From Epithemia pelagica (lineage: Eukaryota > Bacillariophyta > Bacillariophyceae > Surirellales > Surirellaceae): 64,000 bases of DNA. The stretch is taken from positions 1,860,001-1,924,000 of the forward strand of contig OX337240.1 in NCBI GenBank assembly GCA_946965045.2, written 5' to 3'. Within the stretch, counting starts at the first letter, position 1, and every line of letters begins with the position of its first letter. The position numbers were made by a program, and so were the translations under genes. The notes under the pieces were generated by a model. It searched no databases. It saw only the letters and a program-made list of their open reading frames with translations, and was not told the DNA's origin. This document shows positions 9,350-19,889 of this stretch, piece after piece.

Positions 9350-11623
9350 CTAAATTTGAGCCGCATTGTCGTCAGGGACTGCACCGACTTTGACAAGAAA
9401 CTTGACGAAACGACGAATCGACTCATCTTGGTTATTGCTTCTCTTTTGTCCTCCAATTTTGGGAACTGTGAGCTGTTGAGGAGGGTCTTGATCATGTAAC
9501 ACTTGGGTTTCTTCTTCGTCGGCCATTTCCCCTTGTTGCGAGACTGTGTTGCATTCATCTCGATCCGATGTCCCAGAACTAGCATGACACTCCGGGAATG
9601 GATAAATCAATCCTTGACTCGGGCCGGACACGGGACCATCCTGGTACGAGTCAGATGGTTCTCTTGCCTTGCCTTGCGACACTTGTTGTACGCCGTAATC
9701 CTTCCTGGCCTCGTTGGCATTGTCCGTGAAAAAAGAAGCTGACGAAACGTTGGAGGAACCGTTCTCACCAGGGACACTTTGAATGGTGGGAATCATGACT
9801 ACGCGAGGTATAGAACCAATGAATGCGTCATCATTGTCTTTGTCGGTGTCGTCGTCGTCGCTGGTCGACAAATCATTATTGCTGGGGGCACCAACGGACC
9901 ATCGGACATTTGGTCGAATCCTTGGTGGTAACTCAGCCATGAGAGATGGAGGCTCGTCGGAAAGTGCAACGCTCTGGTTTGTTCGTTCCTGATGGTCTTG
10001 GTGATTTTCCAGTGATGGCATGGAAGCCATAAGTCGCCCTTGTCGTTCAGGTTCCACGTCGACCACATCTGCATGCTGGTTTTCCGTGTTTGCCGATATT
10101 TCCGTCGGACGTGTTGTCTCTTGGTGAGTGGATTCCAACAATCGCCGGCGCAACAGCTTTTTGATTCTGGGTAAATGCTCCGCCGGACGTGTCGCACTGG
10201 TAGTATTGGCATTCCCAGTGGCTGAATATTGCGATCCAAATTCCACTGACATGTGAGACTGCGTCCCTCCATGAACCATGCGGGTGGCCTTGAGCGGCAC
10301 TGGTTTCAAAATGTTAATGTTCTGAGCCGTACCAAGTGGAATGTTACCACTACTAGTGCTTTGGTGACTGGCAACATGAGTTCCAATGGTGGTTGGTGTA
10401 TCGGAACATTGCTCGTCTACGGCAGGAGCAATTGGACGAAAGAGGAAGGGAGGCAACGTTCTGTCAGATACGTTTGATGCTGCTGCTGTTTCCAGTGTAC
10501 TTGGGCTGGAAACGTATCCTTCCTGTTCAGCATGATTCCGCTTCGGATCCTCTTGCGCGCCTGATCGATTCGCACGTTCGATTTCGAGGATCCGTTTCTT
10601 GATGGGAACATGAGTTCCAATGGTGGTTGGTGTTTCGAAACATTGTTCGTCGAAGGCAGGAGCAATTGGACGAAAGAGAAGGGGATGCAACGCTCTGTCA
10701 GATACGTTTGATGCTGCTGTTTCCAGTGTACTTGCGCTGGAAACGCATTCTTGCTGTTCAGCACGGTTCCGCTTCGGATCCTCTTGTGAGCCAGATCGAT
10801 TCGCACGTTCGATTTCGAGGATCCTTTTCTTGATGGGAACATGAGTTCCAATGGTGGCTGGTGTATCGGAACATTGCTCGTCTACGGCAGGAGCAATCGG
10901 GCGAAAGAGAAGGGGATGCAACGTTCTGTCAGATACGTTTGATGCTGCTGTTTCCAGTGTACTTGCGCTGGAAACGCATTCTTGCTGTTCAGCACGGTTC
11001 CGCTTCGGATCCTCTTGTATGCCTGATCGATTGGCACGTTCGAGGATCCTTTTCTTGATGGGAGCATGAGATCCAATGGTGGTTGGTGTATTGGAACATT
11101 GTTCGTTGAAGGCAGGAGCAATCGGGCGAAAGAGAAGGGGATGCAACGTTCTGTCAGATACGTTTGATGCTGCTGTTTCCAGTGTACTTGCGCTGGAAAC
11201 GCATTCTTGCTGTTCAGCACGGTTCCGCTTCGAATCCTCTTGTGAGCCTGATCGATTGGCACGTTCGATTTCGAGGATCCTTTTCTTGATGGGAACATGT
11301 GTTCCAATGGTGGTTTGTGTCACGGAGCATTGTTCGTTGAAGGCAGGAGCAATTGGACGAGAGAGAAGGGGAGGCAACGTTCTGTCAGATACGTTTGATG
11401 CTGCTGCTTCCAGTGTACTTGGGCTGGAAACGTATCCTTGCTGTTCAGCGCGATTCCGCTTCGGATCCTCTTGTGAGCCTGATCGATCGGCACGTTCGAG
11501 GATCTTTTTCTTGAGGGGAGGTCGGCGACATGGAGACGTAGAAAAGGCCATCTTCTCGTTACCACGAGAGGCAGGGAAGGTTTCCTTTCGCGGTGTGTCC
11601 TTGAACGAAATGGGTTGATTCAT
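9350..11623 (-). CDS. Low-complexity protein with about five 77-residue tandem repeats
   Basis: This open frame encodes about 757 residues from the chosen ATG (MNQPISFKD); an upstream in-frame start at 11,746 is possible. The N-terminal part holds about five repeats of roughly 74-77 residues. Each starts with PIKKRILE(IE)RANRSG and continues through EDPKRNRAEQQ, TLETAASNVSDRTL and FRPIAPAF to TPTTIGTHV. The KKR and KRNR clusters recur in every unit and resemble nuclear-localisation signals. The second half is acidic and polar, with DDDDTDKDNDD, a MADEEETQ stretch and a final basic IRRFVKFLVKVGAV. No enzymatic domain or signal peptide is visible. I do not recognise the family. Reading-frame conservation across all repeats supports a real coding gene. 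Confidence 0.6.
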   Translation of the reverse strand: MNQPISFKDTPRKETFPASRGNEKMAFSTSPCRRPPLKKKILERADRSGSQEDPKRNRAEQQGYVSSPSTLEAAASNVSDRTLPPLLSRPIAPAFNEQCSVTQTTIGTHVPIKKRILEIERANRSGSQEDSKRNRAEQQECVSSASTLETAASNVSDRTLHPLLFRPIAPAFNEQCSNTPTTIGSHAPIKKRILERANRSGIQEDPKRNRAEQQECVSSASTLETAASNVSDRTLHPLLFRPIAPAVDEQCSDTPATIGTHVPIKKRILEIERANRSGSQEDPKRNRAEQQECVSSASTLETAASNVSDRALHPLLFRPIAPAFDEQCFETPTTIGTHVPIKKRILEIERANRSGAQEDPKRNHAEQEGYVSSPSTLETAAASNVSDRTLPPFLFRPIAPAVDEQCSDTPTTIGTHVASHQSTSSGNIPLGTAQNINILKPVPLKATRMVHGGTQSHMSVEFGSQYSATGNANTTSATRPAEHLPRIKKLLRRRLLESTHQETTRPTEISANTENQHADVVDVEPERQGRLMASMPSLENHQDHQERTNQSVALSDEPPSLMAELPPRIRPNVRWSVGAPSNNDLSTSDDDDTDKDNDDAFIGSIPRVVMIPTIQSVPGENGSSNVSSASFFTDNANEARKDYGVQQVSQGKAREPSDSYQDGPVSGPSQGLIYPFPECHASSGTSDRDECNTVSQQGEMADEEETQVLHDQDPPQQLTVPKIGGQKRSNNQDESIRRFVKFLVKVGAVPDDNAAQI
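10370..11515. repeat. Intragenic tandem repeats of about 225-231 bp
   Basis: Units begin near 10,370, 10,600, 10,830, 11,053 and 11,283, marked on the + strand by GAGTTCCAATGGTGG (varying to GAGATCCAATGGTGG or GTGTTCCAATGGTGG). Spacing varies by multiples of three, with one IE dipeptide present or absent, so the frame is kept. They are the DNA of the 77-residue protein repeats. Confidence 0.85.
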
Positions 11624-12423
11624 GCTGATCCAATGGCTGCTTTGTATTACTCGAGGCTTGCTGTAGGTGATGAAAAAGAATGATGCTTGGACCGAATGAT
11701 CACTTTGAGTTTTATGAGCCCAGTGACTTTGGACGCAAAGTTGCATGGGTTTGGCAGGTCACTTTGCAAACCCAACCCGTGTGTGTGTGTTAGTGCGAGA
11801 CACGTTTTGATGCATCTTTTCTTTTTGCTTCGTGTGGCGTTTCATGGTGGTCGGTTGGGTTTAGCATACTCTAAAGCCGAAACGATGGAGGATCAAAGAA
11901 ACGTATTGCCCTGATAGTGATGGAGGATGGATCGAAAACGGTGCGCTCGCCATTTGGTTCCCACGAAAATCTTGGTGTCGAGAAGTGGGAGGAAGATCCA
12001 AGACTCAAATCCAAAGTGGTACGTCGATCGACCATTCATTTTTTATTGATCTGGCGGATAGTTTAAAGGCAAAATCAACCATACCAACGCATAGTGATAA
12101 CTGTTGAAAAGACGAGTTTCCACCAGAGACGCAATCATGCCTTCGCTTTGCTTGCGGTGTCTTGTCTGTGATTTCGTGATCCAGGAACCAGGAAGACGCT
12201 GATTTTGCCATCCTGCATTGCGCTAGCCATCGTAATGCAAAAGAAGGACGCGCCAAGAGACGTCCGTTTCCATTAATGCCTTTTGCATTATGGAAACAGC
12301 CTCACTTGTACACATGCAAGGTCATACTCCAAGTTAGTTTTGAGCATGGCTCGCTTCTGGGGAATGTTGAGTCAGGGTCCATTCTATCGACGCGCAAAAG
12401 CGCGATTTTGGTGCTCATGCTCA
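11624..12423. other. Intergenic; no gene seen
   Basis: This is upstream of the repeat-protein gene. No frame with recognisable features is present, and it probably holds that gene's promoter. The right edge is the target duplication of the MITE at 12,424. Confidence 0.4.
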
Positions 12424-12905
12424 GGCCAATCCTTTAGCTCGCAAAACCAAATCAAAATTTCGTGCACGTCAGCATTTTGCGTCACGTTGACGTCATATAT
12501 CCGGGTAAAAGAGCATTTCCGGATTTGTTCCAACCAATCCAGAACTCTGGATTTGTTCGAACAAATCCAGGAAATTCATTAGGGATAGTGTTTTACTAAT
12601 GCTAGTCTAGAGGCTGCCTACAGTTTCGAATATGTCAGGCGGGCGTTCGACATGGTGGGCGGGCGTGACACATGATAAACGGGCGTTCGACTTCAACGGT
12701 ATCCTTGCGCTTCCTTAGTACCCAAAAGTTTTAGTATTCAATTTTTCTAAGTGAAGGGTGGGGGAGGATGGGGGACAGGATTCGAAAAGGCGCGGTCTTT
12801 TGGATTTGTTTTGCGAATGCGTAAGGACGGCGTTAGGCACAATTTCCAAAACCAAATCCGGCCCGGCCCCGCACGGATTGGTTTTGTTGAGCTAAAGGAT
12901 TGGCC
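12424..12905. mobile_element. PIF/Harbinger-like MITE (482 bp)
   Basis: The terminal inverted repeats begin GGCCAATCCTTTAGCTC and end with the complement, GAGCTAAAGGATTGGCC. They are flanked by the 3-bp direct repeat TCA (12,421-12,423 and 12,906-12,908). The element has no coding capacity. It contains an internal hairpin, GGATTTGTTC/GAACAAATCC, at about 12,520-12,570. Several internal words in the same order (ATTAGGGATAGTG, GCTAGT, GCGTTCGACT, AAGGACGGCGT) are shared with the MITE at 42,933-43,421, so both belong to one family. GGCC-type ends with a 3-bp target duplication suggest PIF/Harbinger. Confidence 0.8.
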
Positions 12906-13093
12906 TCACCAAAACGCGATTCGGAAGCAAAAAATTGCTCACGGTGAGCGCTCACCAAGATCCACTAGGGTTAAGGTACTAAGGTCAGACAAGCTCTGTC
13001 CTTCGGTTCTTCTATCGTATCGTCTTCCCACATGCCTCCACAACAAGCACAGCGGCAAAGCAGCAAGGAAAGAAGTAGTGTTGTGACATGACG

Positions 13094-13973
13094 GATATGG
13101 CCTCAAAAGGAAATGTATAACGGAAGCGAGATCATGTCGTATCCTGATTATGCTGAAGAGGACCAAATGGGTTATGATGGTGATGCAAGCAATTTCGTTC
13201 TCATCAACGGACCCGAGATGCGACTTGGGTCGAAGGAGGACAACGGCGAAGAGATTGACATCCCCGCGGAATTTGCAGGGCTTGACTCGCGAATTGCAGC
13301 ATTGAGAAATGGCATCGATCTTTCCACTGTTGGATTCGCTACTGCTCCTCGTGATTGGGATAAGCGTCCCGAAGACATCCCAACGGATCATCCCCTTCGT
13401 GCAATCGCCAAAGTTCTTGACAATGCACCGCCACGCACAAGTATTTGCATCAAGGCGCATCGGCTGACAGACTTTTTTGCTATTGATTTGATCCTCCACT
13501 ACGGACCAACGCATAACGTGAAAATCATCCTTGATTTTGTAAGCCCTCAAGAAATCTTTCACCATGACGAGATGATTGCGCAACAGAGGTACTGCCAGAA
13601 AAACTCAATCAGCCAGATAAAGAAATTCCTGAAGCTTCATGAACATCGCAACAGTAGCCAGATCTTCAAGACTGTAGAGATACGAGTGGCCGATATGCTG
13701 CAGCCCGGGTGCTGCCCTTATGGTAAATCATCTATGCACGAGAAGATCATCCTGACAGATAACCACCTTGTCACAGGTAGCTACGATTTGACTGGCTATG
13801 CTCGATGCAAGAACTTTGAGTCCGTAAGAGTGTGCGTCCCGGTTCCAAAAGATGGTGAAACTTTCAACAAGCACTGGGATGACCTTGGTGAAGGCCGTGA
13901 TATAACTAAGTTCTACAAAGATTACTTCGACTTTCTCGACGAAACCCAAACACCGAAGAAGGCACGAAAGTGA
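13094..13973 (+). pseudogene. Phospholipase-D-like protein, 5'-truncated copy
   Basis: This copy matches the C-terminal 290 or so residues of the intact gene at 55,237-56,862. It starts abruptly at 13,094, corresponding to about residue 248 of the partner, so the N-terminal half is absent. An ATG at 13,113 (MYNGSEIMS) keeps the frame open for 286 codons. The single HKD-type motif reads [18 protein letters not shown] here. The D and the GS are kept, but the N of the consensus HxKx4D...GSxN is D. Three residues (GWF in the partner) are missing near residue 54. It is probably not functional, though it could in principle be expressed as a short protein. Confidence 0.75.
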
Positions 13974-14057
13974 ATGGCAGCGATTAATGTGGCAATTACC
14001 AAAACTCGCATTAGTACGGCTATTATCCTGACGGTGTTGTCGGATACTACTATTTTG

Positions 14058-14440
14058 CCACAACTCAACGAGGAAGTGACGAGCACAAAATGGTCCCTAG
14101 GTCGTGGGATGATCCAGACGACTTTTTACTATGGAACCTGGAGGGGTTTCAGCCTGGGAAGTACCGTTTGTACGCTGAGTTGGCATCAGAGAAGAATGTC
14201 GAAGCTTACATTGGCTTTAATATTTATCGAACATCCAAACCAAAGGATTACGAAAGTACTTTCAGGTGTGTCAACACCAAAGAACGCGCCTCCCCGTACT
14301 CAAAGTACAATCGACAATGTCGCTGGGTGGACCTGGCTGTCGACAAGCAGTCTTCAAGTGGATTCTTGTTCGTGATCCCAAAGGGAGATTGGGACTCTAC
14401 ACAGTTTGTGTCGCTGACGTTGGAATACATTGGAAAATAA
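14058..14440 (+). pseudogene. C-terminal fragment of the PB1-domain gene
   Basis: The fragment encodes only the unknown C-terminal domain: SWDDPDDFLLWNLEGF, GKYRLYAELAS, then FLFVIPKGDWDSTQ, ending SLTLEYIGK. It matches the 3' end of the gene at 51,945 (-). All PB1 exons are missing because the left arm jumps directly from partner position 55,165 to 52,270. It carries residues (for example YSKYNRQCRWVDLAVDKQS) that the right copy lacks, so the right copy has its own internal loss. Confidence 0.75.
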
Positions 14441-14815
14441 GCGGCTCAAGAGTGAGGTAGCGAGGACCTTGTAAACAAAGCAACGAGTGTTCTCGTCGGA
14501 TAATGGAATGGTGGCAACCAGTAAGGTTGTTAAAATGTGTTAAGAACTGGGGTAGTCCATGTCGGAAAATGTGACAAATCAAACAAGAGCTTCTCCCCCG
14601 ACATTGCAACGTGTGTTGCATGTTCGAAATTGTGCATCCATGTCGTTTGAGCAAAATCGGTGATCTACGAACGACGTTCATTGCTTTATTCTCCCAGAAT
14701 GGAATCTGCTTCACCGTCGTCTTTGTCACGTTTATGCCTTGTCCACACTTTTTCGTCCGGAGCTTCTGCAACCTTTCCTCGTGTCGAATCCAAACATGTA
14801 TCCTCGTGTGCTTTT

Positions 14816-16324
14816 CTATATCCCTTGCACCTGTTGATGCAAATGGCGCATGTGCGAAGGTGAAATGCGATGACAAAAATGTGCCTTGGCGTCACAATAG
14901 GCATCACCGAGACCACTCGTCAAGATTCGTTTTGGCGTGTCTGTTCTGTTTTTCAACAAAAAATTGAAATCATTCGAGTTGCGGCATTGTCCCAAAAATG
15001 GCACCACATCTGGAGCATTCACGTACGTCAAGTACATGGAGTCATTGTATCCCTCCATTTGATGAAAGTGGTTTTTGTTGTCATTGTCCATTGTGGTTAC
15101 AAGTGGTGAGGCGGACGGATTGCGATGGATCCAATCACGAGCACTCCCCAAAGACATGTGATACTAATGGGCCAGATATCCCCAGACCCAATCGCTATGG
15201 AAACAAAAAGAACGTTCTCTCGTCCATTGTTCGACTTGTAAATATGGTGCGGCAACCGAGTATTCATACATGAGGTCCAACAAACTCATGCCAGGACGAA
15301 AAATGTCTCGTTCGCCAATACCATTTTGTTCCAGTCTCTGACACACCAAGGAGTCAGCTTGATGTTTTGCAGAATTGCCAAAGGAACAATGGATTGGGCG
15401 CAACAAATGGATCAAGGCCGCACGAGTCCAAAGGAGACCAAATCCACCAAACGGAATGGTAAACAAATCGAATTTGGGTTCAAACTGGATTGGACATGCT
15501 GCGATAGTTTGTCGTTGCAAGGAAGGATACAACTGTGACAACATGGTTTTCACACCATCCATGTTGATCCACGTGTCATCGTCGGCTACAATCAAGTAAT
15601 CTGGTAACGAGGACGTATTGAGTCGAAGTGGCGAATAAGCGTCTGCATGGATTTGTTGTTGTGTTTTCTTCAATGACCGCTCATCATTGTCGTCATAGTA
15701 GTACTTATGCACGGCGTTTCTTAAGGCTTGCAGGGGTCGTTTCTGGGCACACATCCAACCCATGGGATTGTTCAGTTTCCGCAACCGGGTGAGTCGGGAA
15801 AATTTTGCTCGACTGAGTTTCCGCAACACGGGATATCGATGGCTTGAGCGGCATTGTTCTGAAATCCGTTTGACTTGTTCAAATGTGAGTTGCTTGTGGC
15901 AATCTCGTTCGACATCATCCGCTTCCGTGGCTCGGTAAAAGTGTCTGGTCCCAGTACCAAAGGTCTCGAGCTGTGCGTCTTGCAAATCACCTAGTGTCTG
16001 ACTGCCAATGCTGACCATGTCGATGACAAGCGTGGAGGAAGACAAAGAGGAGGAGGAAGAAGAAGGAGAAGAATCTTCTGGAGGTGTGTTCGTTTGGATG
16101 CCGTTCGTTTTGCCATTCTTTTGGATGGTAGACTGACTTTGCTTCGAGACCTCCCAAAACTCTCCCCGAAAGTCTCGAAATTCTCTGAGTTTCGTTAGAG
16201 CAGACGAGAACACCATCCACTCGATCGCGCCCAGGATAAACACACCCAATCCTAAGAGCCACCAGAGGCGGAATCGATACATTTTGGTTGATGACCGATG
16301 ATAGGCGATTCCTTTGCGGACCAT
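14816..16324 (-). pseudogene. Fringe-like (GT31-type) glycosyltransferase, left copy with nonsense codon
   Basis: This is the partner of the intact 500-residue gene at 50,069-51,571. The frame from 16,324 is open for 386 codons and then hits TAG at 15,164. The partner has a tyrosine codon (TAC) there. The remaining 113 codons down to 14,816 are still intact in the same frame. The signal anchor (about residues 20-40) and the catalytic region with ADDDTW and FGGFGLLW precede the stop. A C-terminally truncated enzyme is therefore possible, but loss of function is the simpler reading. Confidence 0.8.
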
Positions 16325-17702
16325 TCTGATGAGAAAATAATAATATTATGTTCTTCTTGTGGAGTGAACATCGAACACCGAACACATGGTCAATTTGAGA
16401 GATATTCACTTTTCCCTTTTCCCCCAAGGTAATTATCGTCCCAAAGATGGGTGTGTAAGTTGGTTGGGAAATAACTCCAGGTATTGTGAGAAACGGGCTG
16501 GGCGTCCATCCGTCTCGGATTCGGAGAGCGCGGCGTGAAATGCGGTGACCCATGCGCGCAGAGCGCCATTATTTGTTGGGTTTTGCGGGGAACATCGAGA
16601 ACCTCTGTTCTGACCACAATGGGAACGAGGTCCAACCCTCTTGATCTACCAAACACCGAAGAGATATCGTTGGAGTCTATGTTTGAGTCTTTGTTAGCTA
16701 AAGATGTATTTGCGAAAGATTGAGATCAACTTTTGGACTCTTGGGTTGTGTGTGGCAAGAACACGTTCACCATGAGGTGCAGATGTGTTGAATAGTGTGA
16801 CGCCAAAGGTGCCTCACAAAATGACACTTGTGATGACAAGCCAAGGAGTGGAAAAGTCTCCCCTTTGCTCTGCACCTTGCCGCAAAACGACACGGAAGCG
16901 AGTGATAGAGAATATGATCGACAGCCGAGACGAGAACATGACACTTCTCATTTTATATATTTCCACATATGCTCGATGATGATGATGCGTGAGATGTGGT
17001 TTCAGACTGCAAAACCCGGGCCATAGGGTGGATTTGTTGTCTGCTCCAAATTAGATTAATCGGGACCAGCAGGAGCTGGTGATCAGATGCAGAACTACGA
17101 ATACTCTGGACTTGGCCAACGTTCGCAAGAATGAAAAACAGTGTTTCATTCTCATTGCGCTTCCAAAAGGTGATGTTTAAGACTGACCTTTTTGCTGATC
17201 TGAAACAGAAGATTTCCTATTGTATCCAAAAATGCAGCTGTTTGCTCTGCTGTCCCAACACTAGTCAAAACTTTAACCTTCATGATCGCAGTGCATTAAA
17301 GAACGACGGGGACACGGCAACTTATTGGTTCGAAGTTGTCTATTTGAACTCGGACGATTTCGAACAGATACAATCGTCGACTACAACATTCTTTCCCCCT
17401 TTTCGGTAGTATTCAATCAAGTCCGGGTTCTTCCACCATTCCCAACAGGTACCTGCCGTATCGCCAACCACTTGCCAAAACTAGGTCCAACAAGGCACCA
17501 GCAATACTTTCATTTCTATAACTTCGATCGTGACATGAACCTACAGAAAAACGACATTAAGTACTTCAATTTAATACAAACTCAGTTTATTCTAAATTGC
17601 TCTTGGCCGACAGCCAAGTGCTCAACATGTCTTGGTGCTTCGACCATACAGGTGGTTGCGAGCATTTGTCATGTACTAAACCTTAGTCGAAACGTGGAAT
17701 GC
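16325..17702. other. Intergenic between two decayed genes; empty site of Copia-2
   Basis: No gene is supported. It matches partner DNA at 41,400-42,898 and 50,003-50,068 in reverse. The undisturbed target of Copia-2 lies here: one copy of AACAT (the complement of ATGTT) at 16,367-16,371. There is one copy of the unit that is tandemly duplicated in the partner at 41,431-41,825. Confidence 0.6.
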
Positions 17703-19100
17703 TTACAATATCCAATCATCGTCTTCCTCATCCTCCCCCATTTCACGGGTACCCATGGAACTCCAATCGTCGTTCTCCTTCTCGTCGTCATCATCCTCCG
17801 TTTCATCCAAAATCCGGAAACGCTCATTCCCCTCTTCACATGCCTTGTCTCCCAAACATTGCAGGTTGTCAATGGACACCTGAGCCGAGTTTGTGGAGCT
17901 GGGTTGTGTGGGAGGTGTTGCGTCGTTGTGACCATTTCTGAATTTGTCGCCAGTCCGAGTCCAACCATCGTCCACGGAGGAACCCGATGACCCGGCGCCG
18001 CCGCGAAAACCAAAGGAGTGGTCCTGCTTCGTCATTCCAAGTGGTCGTGGAAACTGAAGGGTTGGTGAGAAAAGACCAACGTTTGCCTTGCCCAATGACT
18101 GGTTATTTACGGCACCGCGATCGTCCATTGAGGCAGGCTTGTGAGCATTCTCAAAGCCACCGAGCAGCACAGAAGATGACATCGTTACGCCTTTTCTTGT
18201 ACAATGTTGTGAGCGTACTTCCTTCTTGACGCCATCATCCAGTTCAGGGAAGATGGGTAGATGGTGGACAATCTCCTCTGGAGCATTGCCATTTTGCCCC
18301 AGATTTTGTCCAGTTCCACTCCGTACAAGACCGAGTTGCTCCGTAGATGAAGTTGAATTGTCTGGTGACTTGGAGCGCTTGTTCATGAACGAAGGGAGAA
18401 TGTTACGAATATTCCGATCTTGCTTCGTAAAGCCCGGGGGAGGTGGCACGTTGGCACCCTTTTCAAATATTTCCAAAAGCAATGGGTCCGAAAGCAGTGG
18501 TTCCAAAACGGACTCTGATGGCCCTGAAACTTCTTTATCCTCTTTCCCGCTTGTCTCTCGCTGTCCAAAGGTCTTGTTGTTCCGCTGAAACTTTTTAGTC
18601 TCCATCCAGCAAAGACGGAGCATATTCAATCTTCCTATTGGTCTAGGCAAGACTGTATTTGGACTTGTCTGGAAGCGTTCTTCCTCATTTTCAAGAGTCT
18701 CTGATGCTTGGAAGGTTGAGCTTTTGAGATACAGGTCCAAGGTCGTATCAATACGGGTCATGGGAGAGCGCAACGCAAGCCTTCCGCCGGAGCGTATGAA
18801 AGGTTTAGGTGGGGCATCACTCAAAAACTGCCGCATCACCCAAAACACTTTGGACCAGTCCAAGATTGGACGTCCAGTTACTTCTGTAAGGGGAAGCATA
18901 GAACCCCTGGCGGCCACCAAGTCCACGTGATTCTTATCGGCATCACTTTTGTCACGTTTCTCCGACAACTCAAAAGACTGGATCGATTGGCATCGAAAGC
19001 CATAACGTGCCTCTTCTAGCAAAAGCGCATTTAGTCCATAGGATTTATTCATCCTCTTCATAAAGAAAGAGCTCAATTCATCCCGCTTCTTCTTGGGACG
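17703..19100 (-). pseudogene. 3' part of acidic unknown protein gene, split by Copia-1
   Basis: These are about 460 codons matching residues about 100-565 of the intact protein at 39,655-41,352. They run from KKRDELSSFFMKRMNKS to the acidic tail ending EDDDWIL. The 5' part lies at 29,457-29,752 on the far side of the retrotransposon. The target duplication GGACG (19,096-19,100 and 29,457-29,461) marks the break. Apart from the insertion the frame is still open, which fits a recent disruption. Confidence 0.85.
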
Positions 19101-19816
19101 AGTTAGAAGGTGGGTAAAAAGCTAACTCTAGACGATGGAGTTAGATACAGTAGTTTCTCTAGGTCAACCTATATGCACAATAGACGATGGGGCCCTCACC
19201 TTCTATCAGCGTAATAGGTCGACTCCTCCGTTACAAAACAAGTTCGGTTATCAAACTGGATGTTTATAAAGAAGTGAGATTAAACTAAAGATTGTGTTTT
19301 TCATCTTGAGATGGTTTGGCTCCTCTCGGATCGTTCGGCCATCATCCCCCAAAATCTAGTCGTAGATGGGGAACGTATTCCTTACTTCAGTGGACAAGTA
19401 CTATGGAGCTACGATTAGGGACTAATAGAACTTGTTCTACTCCATAGAGGAATGTGTTCCATCTTGGGTTGGATCTCCTGTTGATGAAGATCAAGTTCTA
19501 TTCTCGAGGATCACGTTCTTTCCTCGATCCTCGATTTATGTAGCCCTTACTTCCGAGTGTAGCTCGTCCAGCGTACATCTCTTCCGAATAGTAGGGGGCA
19601 TAGTTATGCTTATCCACAAATTCCTGTTGCGGGTCCGTCTGTCCGTTCAACGGCCTACTTCTATTTAAGTACACGTAATGAATCTTGGATACACGTCAAG
19701 GTTTGTGTCGCATACAGCGGTTTGTAACAGATGTCTCAAACCTGGACGATAGACTAGGTGTGCTAGCTGGACTAGTTGATCGGATACAGACGTTGTAGAA
19801 TAGCTATGTCTTAACT
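19101..19816 (-). repeat. 3' LTR of Copia-1
   Basis: 716 bp with ends AGTTA/TAACT. It is almost identical to 28,739-29,456. A 78-codon frame in both LTRs on the + strand has no recognisable features and is treated as chance. Confidence 0.95.
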
Positions 19817-19889
19817 CTCCCTCTCATGGAGTGATTTCTCAAATTGCGATATGCCCCGAGATGTCGGAGGGCAGAAAGAGAGAGAGGAG

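Noticed and set aside
19432-19668. 78-codon frame in both Copia-1 LTRs (also 29,072-29,308)
   Set aside because: It is identical only because LTRs are copies. It lies antisense to the element, has no domain, and overlaps expected promoter DNA.
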